This document shows positions 22,376 through 31,757 of a stretch of 64,000 nt of DNA, one piece after another. Position 1 is the stretch's first letter; every line of letters begins with the position of its first letter. Position numbers and translations under genes: made by a program. The notes under the pieces are model-generated. The model had not been told where the DNA came from. It saw only the letters and a program-made list of their open reading frames with translations, and did not search any database. This DNA is from Acinetobacter sp. 10FS3-1 (lineage in GTDB: Bacteria > Pseudomonadota > Gammaproteobacteria > Pseudomonadales > Moraxellaceae): positions 2,418,001-2,482,000 of the forward strand of contig NZ_CP039143.1 of the NCBI RefSeq assembly GCF_013343215.1, read 5' to 3'.

Positions 22376-22403
22376 ATTGTAACGCTATTTTTTGTCCATT
22401 GAA
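22376..22403 (-). promoter_or_regulatory. Candidate promoter of the trpA-accD-folC operon
   Basis: On the minus strand TTCAAT and TACAAT are 16 bases apart, placing the start about 60 bases before trpA. The -10 matches five of six positions and the -35 is weak. Confidence 0.45.
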
Positions 22404-22672
22404 CAGTGTGCAGCATCGACCTCTGGTATTTCCTTTCCTGTATGAAGATTTCAGAACAACCCGGAAGGCTCTATTTACGATTATTTTGATTTTTTTCTCA
22501 ATGATCAAAGATGCCTAATTTTACTATGCCCTAAAATATTGAATACTTAGATAAACTTATTTTTAATATATAAAAATTATAAAAATACAGATGTTAGCGC
22601 ATTCACTTAAAGTTTTCGGAAATTGCAAAACCTGCTTTATACTAGCCGCATTCTTTTAATTTTTTATCTCCT
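22404..22672 (+). promoter_or_regulatory. Upstream region of the antiporter gene
   Basis: AT-rich DNA without a gene. TATACT at 22638-22643 is a good -10, with a weak TTCGGA 17 bases upstream. The predicted start lies about 25 bases before the ATG. No ribosome site precedes the ATG (TTTTTATCTCCTATG), so the leader would be short and lacks a Shine-Dalgarno sequence. Confidence 0.4.
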
Positions 22673-24004
22673 ATGCAGACTGATTCCGAAGCTAGCGTGC
22701 AGGCTAACGCCATTGCACTGCTGCCGCTTATTGTATTTTTAACCATTTTTTTAGGTAGCGGGATCTATCATTCCCTGATCGGAACGGAGTTTGCGTTTTA
22801 TCAGGTCAAAGCGCCAGTTGCCGCACTGCCTGCCATCATGCTGGCAGTCTGGCTGTATCGTGGCAAACTGAATCAGGGAATTGAAGCATTTTTAAAAGGA
22901 GCCAGCCATCCCAATCTGGTACTGATGTTCATGGTGTTTATGCTGGCCGGGGCCTTTGCCAATGTGAGCAGTACCATTGGCAGTGTCGATGCAACGGTAC
23001 AGATGGCTTTGTCGATCATCCCTCCCGAATTTGTCCTCCCCATGCTATTTGTGATTTCAGCCTTTCTGGCAACGGCAATGGGGACCTCTATGGGGACTAT
23101 TGCAGCCTGTGCGCCAATTGCTTTTGGTTTTAGTCAAGCAACGGATATTGCAGTAGTTTATGCAATTGGAGCAGTTGTGGGTGGCGCCATGTTCGGTGAC
23201 AACCTGTCAATGATTTCCGACACAACGATAGCCGCCACGACTAGTCAGCGTGTACAACTGCGTGACAAGTTCAGAGTCAATGTCTGGATTGCCGTTCCGG
23301 CTTCCATAATCACGATTCTGATTTATATTGTGAGTATCGGTCGTTCCAGCCCTGTGGCATATCAGGATTTCAACTGGATCCTGATTCTTCCTTATATCGC
23401 CGTCTTTTTATTGGCCTTTAGCCGTTTGCATGTTTTAGCCGTGCTGAGTATGGGCGTATTGTTATCGAGCCTGTTCGGCCTGTTTGCTACGCCCGGTTTT
23501 AATCTGCTCAAGCTGAACACTTCAATTTATGATGGCTTTGTTGGCATGTTTGAGGTGGCCTTGCTCTCCATGTTCCTGGGCGGTCTGTCTGCTCTCATGC
23601 AACGTGAAGGTGGCTTGCGCTGGCTGATCGAACGCATTTATGCATTGACGCGCCTGTTTAAGGTCGGCCGTGAACGCGCTGGCGAAATTGGCATCAGTTT
23701 TCTGGTGGTATTTTCTAATCTGTTTGTGGCAAATAATACCGTGGCCATTATCCTGTCGGGAGATATGGCCCGTGAAGTAGCCAAAGAATACGGCGTAGAT
23801 CCCAAACGAGCCGCTGCCCTAATGGATATTTTTTCCTGCGTCGTTCAGGGGTTGATTCCTTATGGCGCACAGTTGCTGCTGGCATGTTCAATTGCCAAAC
23901 TCTCTCCGGTCGAACTGATTGGTGGCGTATATTACTGCTGGATTCTGGCAATTTTTGCCGTAATCGCCATTGCGGTACGTTACCCAAAACTAAAAACCGC
24001 TTAA
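22673..24004 (+). CDS. NhaC-family Na+/H+ antiporter-like membrane protein
   Basis: The 443-residue protein has about eleven hydrophobic segments. It contains the NhaC-superfamily core ISAFLATAMGTSMGTIAACAPIAFG (shortened: STAMGTSMGT region, about 130-150) and GGAMFGDNLSMISDTTIAA at about 180-198, whose acidic and polar residues line the ion path in relatives. It likely exchanges sodium, or an organic solute, for protons in the inner membrane. Substrate cannot be told from sequence. It is a single gene facing an AraC regulator gene that ends 40 bases away. Confidence 0.8.
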   Translation: MQTDSEASVQANAIALLPLIVFLTIFLGSGIYHSLIGTEFAFYQVKAPVAALPAIMLAVWLYRGKLNQGIEAFLKGASHPNLVLMFMVFMLAGAFANVSSTIGSVDATVQMALSIIPPEFVLPMLFVISAFLATAMGTSMGTIAACAPIAFGFSQATDIAVVYAIGAVVGGAMFGDNLSMISDTTIAATTSQRVQLRDKFRVNVWIAVPASIITILIYIVSIGRSSPVAYQDFNWILILPYIAVFLLAFSRLHVLAVLSMGVLLSSLFGLFATPGFNLLKLNTSIYDGFVGMFEVALLSMFLGGLSALMQREGGLRWLIERIYALTRLFKVGRERAGEIGISFLVVFSNLFVANNTVAIILSGDMAREVAKEYGVDPKRAAALMDIFSCVVQGLIPYGAQLLLACSIAKLSPVELIGGVYYCWILAIFAVIAIAVRYPKLKTA

Positions 24005-24043
24005 ATGTGTCTCTTGAGATGACGGTCATCACAGAGCGCTTTG

Positions 24044-25081
24044 TTAACGCTGATCTTGTTTGGGCTGCTTACGGTATTGTAATAAAGTGCGGCCCGTTGC
24101 TGCCTTATAAGCACGTGCCAAGGCAGACTGGTCAGAATAGTCCAGCTGCTCGGCAATCTCACTCAAGCTGATCTCCTGCTGGAGCAGCAGATCACAACGT
24201 TTTATCCGCTCCTGTTCCAGCAGCTTTTTAAAGCTTGTGCCCTGCTCGGCAAGTTTACGCTGCAAAGTACGGACAGACAGCAGCAGATGTTCTGCCAGCT
24301 GTTCAATTTTTAAAGCTTGCTGGTGCATACGCAAGTGATCTGCAATCAGCCTTTGGGCATGTTGCAGCGTCGATTCCAGTTGTGGCCGGGCGGCAATTTC
24401 CCCTTCAGCCTGACGAATTAACAGTTGCAGCAGCATCGGGTCAGCCTGATCAGATTTCAGGTTCAGGCCTTGCACATCCAGCTCCAGTGCATAATGAGGT
24501 TGAGAAAATTTAAGCTCTGTTGCATAAAACTTTTGAAAATGAATCACTGCAATCTCAGGCCGATGTGCAAAGTGGATGCTGCGCAACAACAAAGGCTGCT
24601 CCTGCAAAATAAAACGGCCCAGTTGCACCATTGCCGCTATGGTCAGTTCATTCAGAACATTATAACGTTCCTCCAGAAAAGCCCAGTACAACTCGACACT
24701 CTGTTCATGCTGTCGCAGTTGAAAAGGAATAAGATCACTGCCATCCACCACCAGCCGTTGAAAGCGTATGATATAACCGATGATTTCTGAAATGCTGCTA
24801 CTTTTGGAAGCCATATAACCCAGCACACCAAAATGCTCTAGCCTGATTTCCTGGACAATTTCAAAAATTAACTGCGGACAATCAAGATGCTGCCGGGTGC
24901 TGAGCAATACATTGTTAAGCAGTTGCAGTGGCACCTGTATATCAAAAGGCTGATCAATCAAGCCTTGCAATTGCTCCTTAAAATCTTTCAGGAAATCAGC
25001 ATGTAAAGGATCAATCTGCCGGCTTCGTAAATAACTTGCCCACAGCTGGATATAACCATTGGATATTTTGATCTCTTGCAT
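24044..25081 (-). CDS. AraC-family transcriptional regulator
   Basis: The 345-residue product has an N-terminal Arabinose_bd-type sensor domain (about 1-230). Two C-terminal helix-turn-helix motifs follow (LAEHLLLSVRTLQRKLAEQG, then EIAEQLDYSDQSALARAYKAATG). The layout resembles OruR/ArgR-like AraC members. ATG 25081 is preferred over the TTG at 25093. It is divergent from the di-iron-type hydrolase gene at 25225, so that gene is the likely target, as AraC regulators often control a divergent neighbour. Confidence 0.85.
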   Translation of the reverse strand: MQEIKISNGYIQLWASYLRSRQIDPLHADFLKDFKEQLQGLIDQPFDIQVPLQLLNNVLLSTRQHLDCPQLIFEIVQEIRLEHFGVLGYMASKSSSISEIIGYIIRFQRLVVDGSDLIPFQLRQHEQSVELYWAFLEERYNVLNELTIAAMVQLGRFILQEQPLLLRSIHFAHRPEIAVIHFQKFYATELKFSQPHYALELDVQGLNLKSDQADPMLLQLLIRQAEGEIAARPQLESTLQHAQRLIADHLRMHQQALKIEQLAEHLLLSVRTLQRKLAEQGTSFKKLLEQERIKRCDLLLQQEISLSEIAEQLDYSDQSALARAYKAATGRTLLQYRKQPKQDQR

Positions 25082-25152
25082 AGCGATTCCCAATCACGGC
25101 TGCAACACGATATATTTTTTATTTCTTCTGGCGTAAAATGTATAAAAATTGG

Positions 25153-25202
25153 CAATATCTGTCAAAACAATTCACCCACTCTCCGACATACTGTCAATAT
25201 CT
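25153..25202. promoter_or_regulatory. Direct repeat CAATATCT between the AraC regulator and its divergent neighbour
   Basis: CAATATCT occurs at 25153-25160 and 25195-25202, 42 bases apart, which is four helical turns. AraC-family proteins usually bind direct repeats upstream of the genes they activate. The second copy ends 22 bases before the hydrolase ATG. The role is inferred. Confidence 0.35.
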
Positions 25203-25224
25203 CCAGAAAAAAGAATAAAAGTAA

Positions 25225-26103
25225 ATGAACGCTATAGTAAAATCCACCATACAACCTGTGGTCCGTAGCAATCTTGATTTCAAGCTTGATGAAATTCCAC
25301 GTTACTGGTTTGGCGGTGATCCTTTTCTGACCCGCATGTTTGATGCGCTCAGCCTGACCTTTCCAGATGGCGAGCGCTATTTTATTCTGAGTGTGCGACT
25401 GTTTCGCGACCAAATCAAAGACCCCAAGCTACAGCAGCGTGTAGCCGATTTTATTCGTCAGGAAGCGCAGCATGGTATTGCACATGACCAAATGAATGAT
25501 CTGATGCGTGAGCAAGGGATGCCGGTTGACCAGTTTATTAGCCGCTTGAATAGTATGATGAACAGAGATCTCAAGTACCGTTCACCACATTACAATATTG
25601 CCGTCACTGCTGCTGCAGAACACTTAACCGCCTTAATGGCAGAAACGTTTTATGCCCATAAGCAGACACTGGCTGCAGCACATCCTTATGTGCGCGCTCT
25701 TTTCGCTTGGCATGCCATTGAGGAAATGGAACACCGTGATGTGGCCTTCGATGTGATGAAAGAGGTCGCCCAGACACCCGAATTAACCCGTAAAGCGGCC
25801 CTGCCGTTTATCACGGTGGTGATGTTCGGCTTTACCCTCTACCGCGCAAATATCATGTTGAAATATGATGGTTTTAACCGACTACAGCGCTGGCAAATGA
25901 ACCTCAAAGGCCTGCCGTGGTTCTTTGGTAGAAAAGGGGTGCTAACACGCATGGGCAAGCAATATCGTGACTGGTTTAAAGCTGACTTCCATCCAAGCCA
26001 ACACCCAGTCATTGCGCAATACGAAGTCTGGGTCAAAACTTTGGAAGAAACCAATAATCCAATTCTGGCGGGTGAAGCATTCTGGCAGGCCGCACAAGCT
26101 TAA
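25225..26103 (+). CDS. PF10118-type metal-dependent hydrolase
   Basis: The 292-residue protein is helical and fits the family annotated as predicted metal-dependent hydrolase. Its metal ligands resemble a ferritin-like di-iron site: E in RQEAQHGIAHD (about 87-97), E in AAAEHL (about 131) and the ExxH motif in IEEMEHRDVAFDV (about 165-177). Substrate is unknown. Its position divergent from an AraC regulator suggests induction by a small molecule. The start has AAAAAAGAAT upstream, a weak ribosome site. Confidence 0.75.
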   Translation: MNAIVKSTIQPVVRSNLDFKLDEIPRYWFGGDPFLTRMFDALSLTFPDGERYFILSVRLFRDQIKDPKLQQRVADFIRQEAQHGIAHDQMNDLMREQGMPVDQFISRLNSMMNRDLKYRSPHYNIAVTAAAEHLTALMAETFYAHKQTLAAAHPYVRALFAWHAIEEMEHRDVAFDVMKEVAQTPELTRKAALPFITVVMFGFTLYRANIMLKYDGFNRLQRWQMNLKGLPWFFGRKGVLTRMGKQYRDWFKADFHPSQHPVIAQYEVWVKTLEETNNPILAGEAFWQAAQA

Positions 26104-26156
26104 GCGCTCAGCAAAGATAGGCCGTCAGATTACAAAAAAGTCTTCACGCTTGAATT

Positions 26157-26191
26157 ATGCCAGTCCCTAAACAATATGGACTGGCATTTTT
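26157..26191 (+). terminator. Terminator after the hydrolase gene
   Basis: ATGCCAGTCC and GGACTGGCAT pair perfectly around 11 bases and are followed by TTTTAT. Confidence 0.85.
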
Positions 26192-26301
26192 ATCAGGTAG
26201 CTGGAGGTAAAAAATAAGATGTCAATTTCTAAACACCGAAACTGACTCATATTCTGAATAGAATAGGAAAGACTCTTTAAGGAGGCAGCAATAAAAAAAT
26301 C

Positions 26302-27294
26302 TTACCACTTCGCATAGTGCTGCTCTAAAAGCCCATATTCATTTAACAGAATAATTTCCTGATCACCTTGCTGAATGGTGCCACAGATTTTGGCCTGCCA
26401 CTGACTGAACTGACTACCGACCAAACGCAGATTCAGATTCTCATAACGACGCCAGCCGGTTTTAACTGTCAGATTTAAACGTTGATCCAGCGACTGAATA
26501 CTCCACTGGTTTTCATTTTCCTGCTGAAACAGCACATCTGCGAGTGGATAAATCTTTCCATTCACCCATAAACAGTTTTCATTGCCAAAACTTTCATTGA
26601 CACCAGATGCCAGATTAATCCCGATCCGGTTTTGATTGGCATCCCTAAAATTACTGGACAGCCAGAACCATGCCGTTTCAGGGCGCAAAAAGCCGCAAGT
26701 ATCATCCAGGGAGGCAAAAGTCCGTTCATTAAATTGCAGGGTTTGGCCCTGCTTGTTGACGAAATACCCTTCACATGCCAGCGTGGTCAATTTTTGGGTA
26801 TAGGTCCAGCCATTAATTCCGGTCGGACTGCACATACTCAGTGGCTCTGTTCCTGCACAGAAGATGCGGGCCGAAAGTTTGATTTCTCCATATTTGGTAA
26901 CGTTGATATAACGCACCCCGTTGCTATGCTGAATCTCGATCTGAAAAGGTGACTTATTAAAATAACTATGATTAAACAGCGGCTGCTCATCCAGTACCGT
27001 ATGCCGTGCCAGAAAATTAATCGCCTTCCATTCCTGTACATCATTGGTGAGATGATTATAGATATAGACAAAACTATGCCCAGCCCATGCGATATCGGCA
27101 ATCGCCAGACCAATCGTATAGTGCTCGTGCTGAATACTACAAAACTTGAATTTTTTATACTTTAAATGTTTACGCCAACCCGAAACCGTATTTCCATAAG
27201 GGGTTTTGTAGCGGTAGGCATCATAATCAATGCTTTTGGGAATTTCCTTAAAACGTCCGTAACGCGGTTGTCCATTTGCCTGAATTAAATCCAT
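26302..27294 (-). CDS. DUF2804-family protein
   Basis: The 330-residue protein matches the DUF2804 pattern: an N-terminal IADIAWAGHSFVYIYN segment, a central ETAWFWLSSNF, then NQNRIGINLASGVN and a C-terminal beta-rich part. The family is thought to be a lipocalin-like or tocopherol-cyclase-like beta barrel of unknown function. There is no signal peptide. The next gene on the strand (27427) is 130 bases away, so co-transcription is possible but not shown. Confidence 0.75.
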   Translation of the reverse strand: MDLIQANGQPRYGRFKEIPKSIDYDAYRYKTPYGNTVSGWRKHLKYKKFKFCSIQHEHYTIGLAIADIAWAGHSFVYIYNHLTNDVQEWKAINFLARHTVLDEQPLFNHSYFNKSPFQIEIQHSNGVRYINVTKYGEIKLSARIFCAGTEPLSMCSPTGINGWTYTQKLTTLACEGYFVNKQGQTLQFNERTFASLDDTCGFLRPETAWFWLSSNFRDANQNRIGINLASGVNESFGNENCLWVNGKIYPLADVLFQQENENQWSIQSLDQRLNLTVKTGWRRYENLNLRLVGSQFSQWQAKICGTIQQGDQEIILLNEYGLLEQHYAKW

Positions 27295-27426
27295 TTAAGA
27301 CATTCCATCTTATTCAGAAACGATATTTTTAATCGTATTATGCCCATTATTAAGATTTGATAAAGCGTTTTTTGCTACCACTCGTCGAGATCTGCTACAT
27401 CACCCTCTGTTTATCATTTCATCCAT

Positions 27427-27939
27427 TTAAATCGACAGATAGGTATTTTCCCAGCGATTAGGCTTAAACTCACCCTCGACCAACTGAATATAACGGCCAT
27501 AGACATGATCGATGGCAATGCAGTCATCTATATCTAGCACTCGATCAGTATGCTGCTTTTGCCAGTGCCGTGCAAAATGGGCTTTACCCCGCTGCTTGGC
27601 GACCATAGCATTTTGTGCGACCACCAGCACATAACGATGCAGCTCGCCAAATTCATGTGCATCATAGCCCCCCAGATTAATAAGCCAGAGTTTTTCATTC
27701 GCCTGATTCGGTGCGGCATCCGTAAATTGAATCTGGTAAGACTTTCCTGCAAACTCTACGCCATGAATCTGTGCCCAGGCATCTATATGCAAACCTTGCT
27801 GTTCGCCAAACCAAGCATTTTTCAGTTGCGGATAGGTTTCTTCCAGACTTTCCCCCACCGCCAGAACCACATCATGGACTTCCATATTTGCCCGCACATG
27901 ACGGCCTCCAAGCATGACAATAAATAGACTGGACATCAC
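27427..27939 (-). CDS. DUF1543-family protein
   Basis: The 170-residue product begins LFIVMLGGRHVRANMEVHDV, which fits the two-copy DUF1543 fold. The second half repeats the theme (LWLINLGGYDAHEFGELH). Function is unknown. A candidate role from its small acidic alpha/beta character cannot be given. The start ATG 27939 and an ATG one codon later are equally possible. Confidence 0.7.
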   Translation of the reverse strand: MMSSLFIVMLGGRHVRANMEVHDVVLAVGESLEETYPQLKNAWFGEQQGLHIDAWAQIHGVEFAGKSYQIQFTDAAPNQANEKLWLINLGGYDAHEFGELHRYVLVVAQNAMVAKQRGKAHFARHWQKQHTDRVLDIDDCIAIDHVYGRYIQLVEGEFKPNRWENTYLSI

Positions 27940-28123
27940 ACGCTCCTTGGTAAATATTTCACCTGGACACTATATTTATCCGTCCCGAGACCAGAGTTGC
28001 GCTGAAGAGAGCAGGATAAAACCCATCATTTTAATTTGCTTGCTTAATGTGCCATTCAAGGGTTTTCTGGGGGCAAATTAAACCAGAGCTCTTCATTAAA
28101 AGAGTTTCCCATTTGTCCCCTAT

Positions 28124-28152
28124 AAAAAAAGATGCCTTAGCATCCTTTTTTA
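28124..28152 (-). terminator. Terminator of the ppx-accA-tilS-proC-yggT operon
   Basis: On the minus strand GGATGC and GCATCT pair around TAAG, followed by seven T, just beyond the yggT stop. Confidence 0.75.
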
Positions 28153-28160
28153 AAATCTTG

Positions 28161-28730
28161 TTAAAGGCCAGTCAACAAGACAATGGCAACTTGATTCATA
28201 ATCATTTCAATAATGATCAAGGCCAGAATCGCCATAATTGGAGACAGGTCAATCATGCCCATATTCGGCATAATACGGCGAAATGGTGCCAGAATCGGTT
28301 CAGCCAGTTCCTGCACTACCTCAATATAAGGAGAACGCGATTGGGTAAACATGACCACCCAGCTTAAAATAATGGCTGCAAAAATCAGATAACGACAGAA
28401 ACGGATCAGGTCCTGAATCATCGTGACAAAAGTCAAAATCAGCAGATGTACAGGGCCATTCGGCATCCCTCCGGACAAATACATCATGCCAAAAATCTTG
28501 AGTAGATATAACACCACCAGCAAGGCCAAAGCTGCCGTATTGACCCGGCCTTTGCCCAGGGTCGGAAAGATACGACCGAATACATCTACAATTTTTGTCG
28601 CCTTGACAGTTGAAAGTACTACCGGATTATAGGGACTGATGACAGCCAGTTGCATTAAAAAGCGGAAGAATACGAGCAAAATCGCGACGTTAATGATAAT
28701 GCCAAAAATTAGCGCAGAATTTGCACCCAT
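28161..28730 (-). CDS. YggT-family membrane protein
   Basis: The 189-residue protein has about four membrane helices and two copies of the YggT motif (FRFLMQLAVISPYNPVV near 22-38; LAEPILAPFRRIMPNMGMID near 143-162). YggT proteins affect osmotic tolerance and cell-envelope maintenance, with no defined reaction. It lies 19 bases after proC, the same neighbour as in many bacteria. Confidence 0.88.
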   Translation of the reverse strand: MGANSALIFGIIINVAILLVFFRFLMQLAVISPYNPVVLSTVKATKIVDVFGRIFPTLGKGRVNTAALALLVVLYLLKIFGMMYLSGGMPNGPVHLLILTFVTMIQDLIRFCRYLIFAAIILSWVVMFTQSRSPYIEVVQELAEPILAPFRRIMPNMGMIDLSPIMAILALIIIEMIMNQVAIVLLTGL

Positions 28731-28749
28731 ACTTGAACGTTCCTAAAAA

Positions 28750-29589
28750 TTAAACTGAAGATTGATTACTTTCACTAAGTTCTTGTGCAAGTTCTTGGCT
28801 ACGTTTTTGTGCAGCCGCCAAAGCTGCCTGAATATTCTGCGAGATTTGCGCACGGTCAAAAACCTCCAGCGCTGCCTGCGTTGTCCCATTAGGAGAAGTT
28901 ACATTTTTACGCAGTTCAGTGGGTGTATTAGAGCTGGTAATGGCCATCTGCGCTGCACCTAATGCAGTCTGCAAAGTTAGAGCAGTAGCAGTCTTCTCAT
29001 CCAGACCTAAATTTTTGCCCGCACGGATCATGCTTTCCATCATATAGAAAAAATAGGCAGGTCCCGAACCGGATACAGCTGTCACTGCATCAATCTGTGC
29101 CTCTGAGTTTACCCAAATTGTCAGACCAGTAGAAGCGAGAACTTGACTGGCCAGCTCTCGGTCAGTTGCCTCGACATTGTCATGGGCATATAGTCCATGT
29201 GCGCCGGTTTGCACCAGCGCCGGAGTATTTGGCATCACCCGTACAATACGTTCCGCCCCCAATAGTCGCGACAAAGTCGCAATTTCTGCACCTGCGACAA
29301 TAGAAATAATCAGCTTGTCACTCACCAATCCTTTCAAGGGTAGCAGTACGCTAGCCAGCACCTGAGGTTTAACTGCAAACACGACAATATCCGCATCTTT
29401 GATCGCAGCCTGGTTATCATCAGTCACATGTATATCTTTTTCTGCCAGCAGCGTACGGACTTTTTCAACCGGATCAGCCACTGTAATACGTGTTGCTGCC
29501 AATCCTCGTGAAATCAGGCCGCCAATTAAAGCCTGCGCCATATTACCGCCACCGATAAAACAGATATTACAATTTAAAGCTGCACTCAT
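28750..29589 (-). CDS. proC: Pyrroline-5-carboxylate reductase
   Basis: ProC reduces pyrroline-5-carboxylate to proline with NAD(P)H. The 279-residue product has the nucleotide-binding ICFIGGGNMAQALIGGL at about 8-24 and the conserved SGSGPAYFF near 170. The C-terminal segment with TSPNGTTQAALEVF is the substrate site. The ATG at 29589 is chosen; a longer frame to 29658 would add residues before the Rossmann fold. It starts 2 bases after the tilS stop. Confidence 0.95.
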   Translation of the reverse strand: MSAALNCNICFIGGGNMAQALIGGLISRGLAATRITVADPVEKVRTLLAEKDIHVTDDNQAAIKDADIVVFAVKPQVLASVLLPLKGLVSDKLIISIVAGAEIATLSRLLGAERIVRVMPNTPALVQTGAHGLYAHDNVEATDRELASQVLASTGLTIWVNSEAQIDAVTAVSGSGPAYFFYMMESMIRAGKNLGLDEKTATALTLQTALGAAQMAITSSNTPTELRKNVTSPNGTTQAALEVFDRAQISQNIQAALAAAQKRSQELAQELSESNQSSV

Positions 29590-29591
29590 GT

Positions 29592-30965
29592 TCAATGCTC
29601 GTCGTTGAGTTCTAATGTCGAAGAAACCAAAATAGGTAGCCACCCCCCTGCTGTACAATATGCAGATTGAGCCAACCAGAATCCCTGAGGTGTAAACACG
29701 CCTAGCATAACATTATCTGTGCTTAATATTTGAATCGTATGTCGTGTCCAGGGAAATATTTGCGCTTCCTGAATGGCTTTCTTTAAGGGCCAGTTACCTA
29801 CACGTCCATGCAAATGGATTTTTTCACCGCCTTGTCTTCGTGTCAGTTTCAGCCGCCGATTCAGTAAATCTCTGGATAAACCCACAGTTGCCTGCTGAAT
29901 TTTAAAGCTTCCTGAAGGCAGTCGCACATTGGCAGCCAAGTTCAACTGCAGGACTTGCTCAACGGGAATAGCATTTCGATCTGCCTGATAAACAGCAGCT
30001 GTTAAGCGATAGAGCTGTTGCTGATAACGCACATAATAATAGCCTTGCCAATGCAGTGCAGCCTGAGCATCCAGTTTTGCAGCAATAACTTCACGCTGCA
30101 AACGTTCCACCATATCAAAGGCAGGACGATATTGTGCTGTGCCTTTCATCCAGATCGACAAGAGCTGGCGTTGTCGTGCTTTAGATAATTGATTCAACCG
30201 GGTTAAATCAAGCCTTGCTGCAGTGCCGCAAGATTTCAAATCCTGCTGCACAATTTCCTGCAAAATATCCTGTGTATCCTGCATTAGTACGGCACTACGC
30301 GCCAAAGCATTCTGCATTTTAGGATAACGTTCTGTCAGCACTGGCCATAACTGCTCACGTGCCCAAGCACGATCATAGTGAATATCCTGATTGGTCGGAT
30401 CTTCAATATTCTGGATATTTAAATCCATAGCCCACTGACAAATCTGCTCACGGGAGATATCTAGCAATGGCCGCCAGATGGTTAGATTTTCTCGCTGATC
30501 TACCGGTTTCATAGCGGCCAGACCATCAATTCCTGCACCAGAGAGCAGGCGCAGCATCAAGGTTTCTGCCTGATCCTGCTGATGATGGGCCAATACCAGA
30601 ATTTCATTGACTTGCAGATGTTGTGCATAAGCCTGATAACGAGCCTGACGAGCCTGAAGCTCAAGATTTCCACTCAGGACCTGAACCGGCTGGACGATGC
30701 AGGGAATATGCCGCTGCTGACATTGCTGCTGGACGAAAGTTCCCCACCCTGCACTCATGTGCTGCAATTGATGATCCACATAAATGGCACGCACTTTTTC
30801 GGGACAGAAAAAAAACATCAGATGCAGCAGCAGCATAGAATCTACGCCACCACTGCATCCGATTAGAAATTTTTTTTCTGCAGGAAATTCCTGCAGTTGC
30901 TTTAAGAAACCAGACCTAAATTGTCGCTGCCAAACTTCATTAAACGTTGGTAACGTGCTTCGCAT
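29592..30965 (-). CDS. tilS: tRNA(Ile)-lysidine synthase
   Basis: TilS adds lysine to C34 of the CAT-anticodon tRNA-Ile so that it reads AUA. The 457-residue product has the PP-loop SGGVDS at 38-43 and the HHQQDQAET motif at about 129. The C-terminal anticodon/acceptor-binding part contains [10 protein letters not shown]. Its start overlaps the end of accA by 64 bases. Nothing suggests a later start, since the region before the PP-loop is present in relatives. Confidence 0.93.
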   Translation of the reverse strand: MRSTLPTFNEVWQRQFRSGFLKQLQEFPAEKKFLIGCSGGVDSMLLLHLMFFFCPEKVRAIYVDHQLQHMSAGWGTFVQQQCQQRHIPCIVQPVQVLSGNLELQARQARYQAYAQHLQVNEILVLAHHQQDQAETLMLRLLSGAGIDGLAAMKPVDQRENLTIWRPLLDISREQICQWAMDLNIQNIEDPTNQDIHYDRAWAREQLWPVLTERYPKMQNALARSAVLMQDTQDILQEIVQQDLKSCGTAARLDLTRLNQLSKARQRQLLSIWMKGTAQYRPAFDMVERLQREVIAAKLDAQAALHWQGYYYVRYQQQLYRLTAAVYQADRNAIPVEQVLQLNLAANVRLPSGSFKIQQATVGLSRDLLNRRLKLTRRQGGEKIHLHGRVGNWPLKKAIQEAQIFPWTRHTIQILSTDNVMLGVFTPQGFWLAQSAYCTAGGWLPILVSSTLELNDEH

Positions 30966-31726
30966 CGCTCTTGTGCTTCCATCGGTTGCAATTCATTTAA
31001 AGCTTCTTTCAGGACAGCTTTCAGGCTGTTCATGACCTGATCCGGATTTAAATGAGCGCCCTCACCTTCATCCACGACATATTCCACAATCCCCATTTTC
31101 TGCAGCTTGTCTGCTGTCAGGGCCAGCGCTTCACTCGCTACCTCTGCTTTCTCTGCAGTTTTCCACAAAATAGATGCACAGCCTTCTGGCGAAATCACAG
31201 AATAGATACTATGAGACAGCATAATGACCCGATCCGCGACACCAATACCCAGTGCGCCACCCGAACCACCTTCACCCAGTACCGTAGCAATTACAGGCAC
31301 TTTCAAATTAGAGAGTTGAGCAAGGCTGGTGGCAATTGCTTCAGCCTGACCACGTTCTTCTGCCCCTACCCCCGGATAAGCGCCCATGGTATCAATAAAG
31401 GTAAAGACCGGCAGATTAAAACGTTCCGCCATGTCTAGTAAACGCTGGGCCTTGCGGTAACCTTCCGGGTTACTCATGCCGAAATTATGCTGTAGTTTTT
31501 CACGGGTACTGCGACCGCGATGCTGACCGACAATCATCACGGGCTGCCCATCAAAGCGAGCTAGACCGCCAATCATGGCACCATCATCACCATATAAACG
31601 GTCACCATGTAAAGCATCAAATTCAGTGAATATTTCACCAACATAATCCAGAAATTGTGGACGTTCCGGATGACGGGCGATCTGCACTGTCTTCCATGCT
31701 TTTGATGGGGTAGCTTTATTTCTCAT
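30902..31726 (-). CDS. accA: Acetyl-CoA carboxylase carboxyltransferase alpha subunit (short form)
   Basis: It partners AccD (20612-21508) in the malonyl-CoA-forming carboxyltransferase. The 274-residue product has the conserved [13 protein letters not shown] start, [16 protein letters not shown], the oxyanion [12 protein letters not shown] and [18 protein letters not shown]. coli AccA has about 319 residues. Here the roughly 45-residue N-terminal helical region is absent. I recall other Acinetobacter AccA sequences being equally short, so this is probably a lineage trait and not a truncation. Confidence 0.95.
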   Translation of the reverse strand: MRNKATPSKAWKTVQIARHPERPQFLDYVGEIFTEFDALHGDRLYGDDGAMIGGLARFDGQPVMIVGQHRGRSTREKLQHNFGMSNPEGYRKAQRLLDMAERFNLPVFTFIDTMGAYPGVGAEERGQAEAIATSLAQLSNLKVPVIATVLGEGGSGGALGIGVADRVIMLSHSIYSVISPEGCASILWKTAEKAEVASEALALTADKLQKMGIVEYVVDEGEGAHLNPDQVMNSLKAVLKEALNELQPMEAQERCEARYQRLMKFGSDNLGLVS

Positions 31727-31757
31727 AGGTTAACCGTTTTTCATCCCTATAAAGGTA

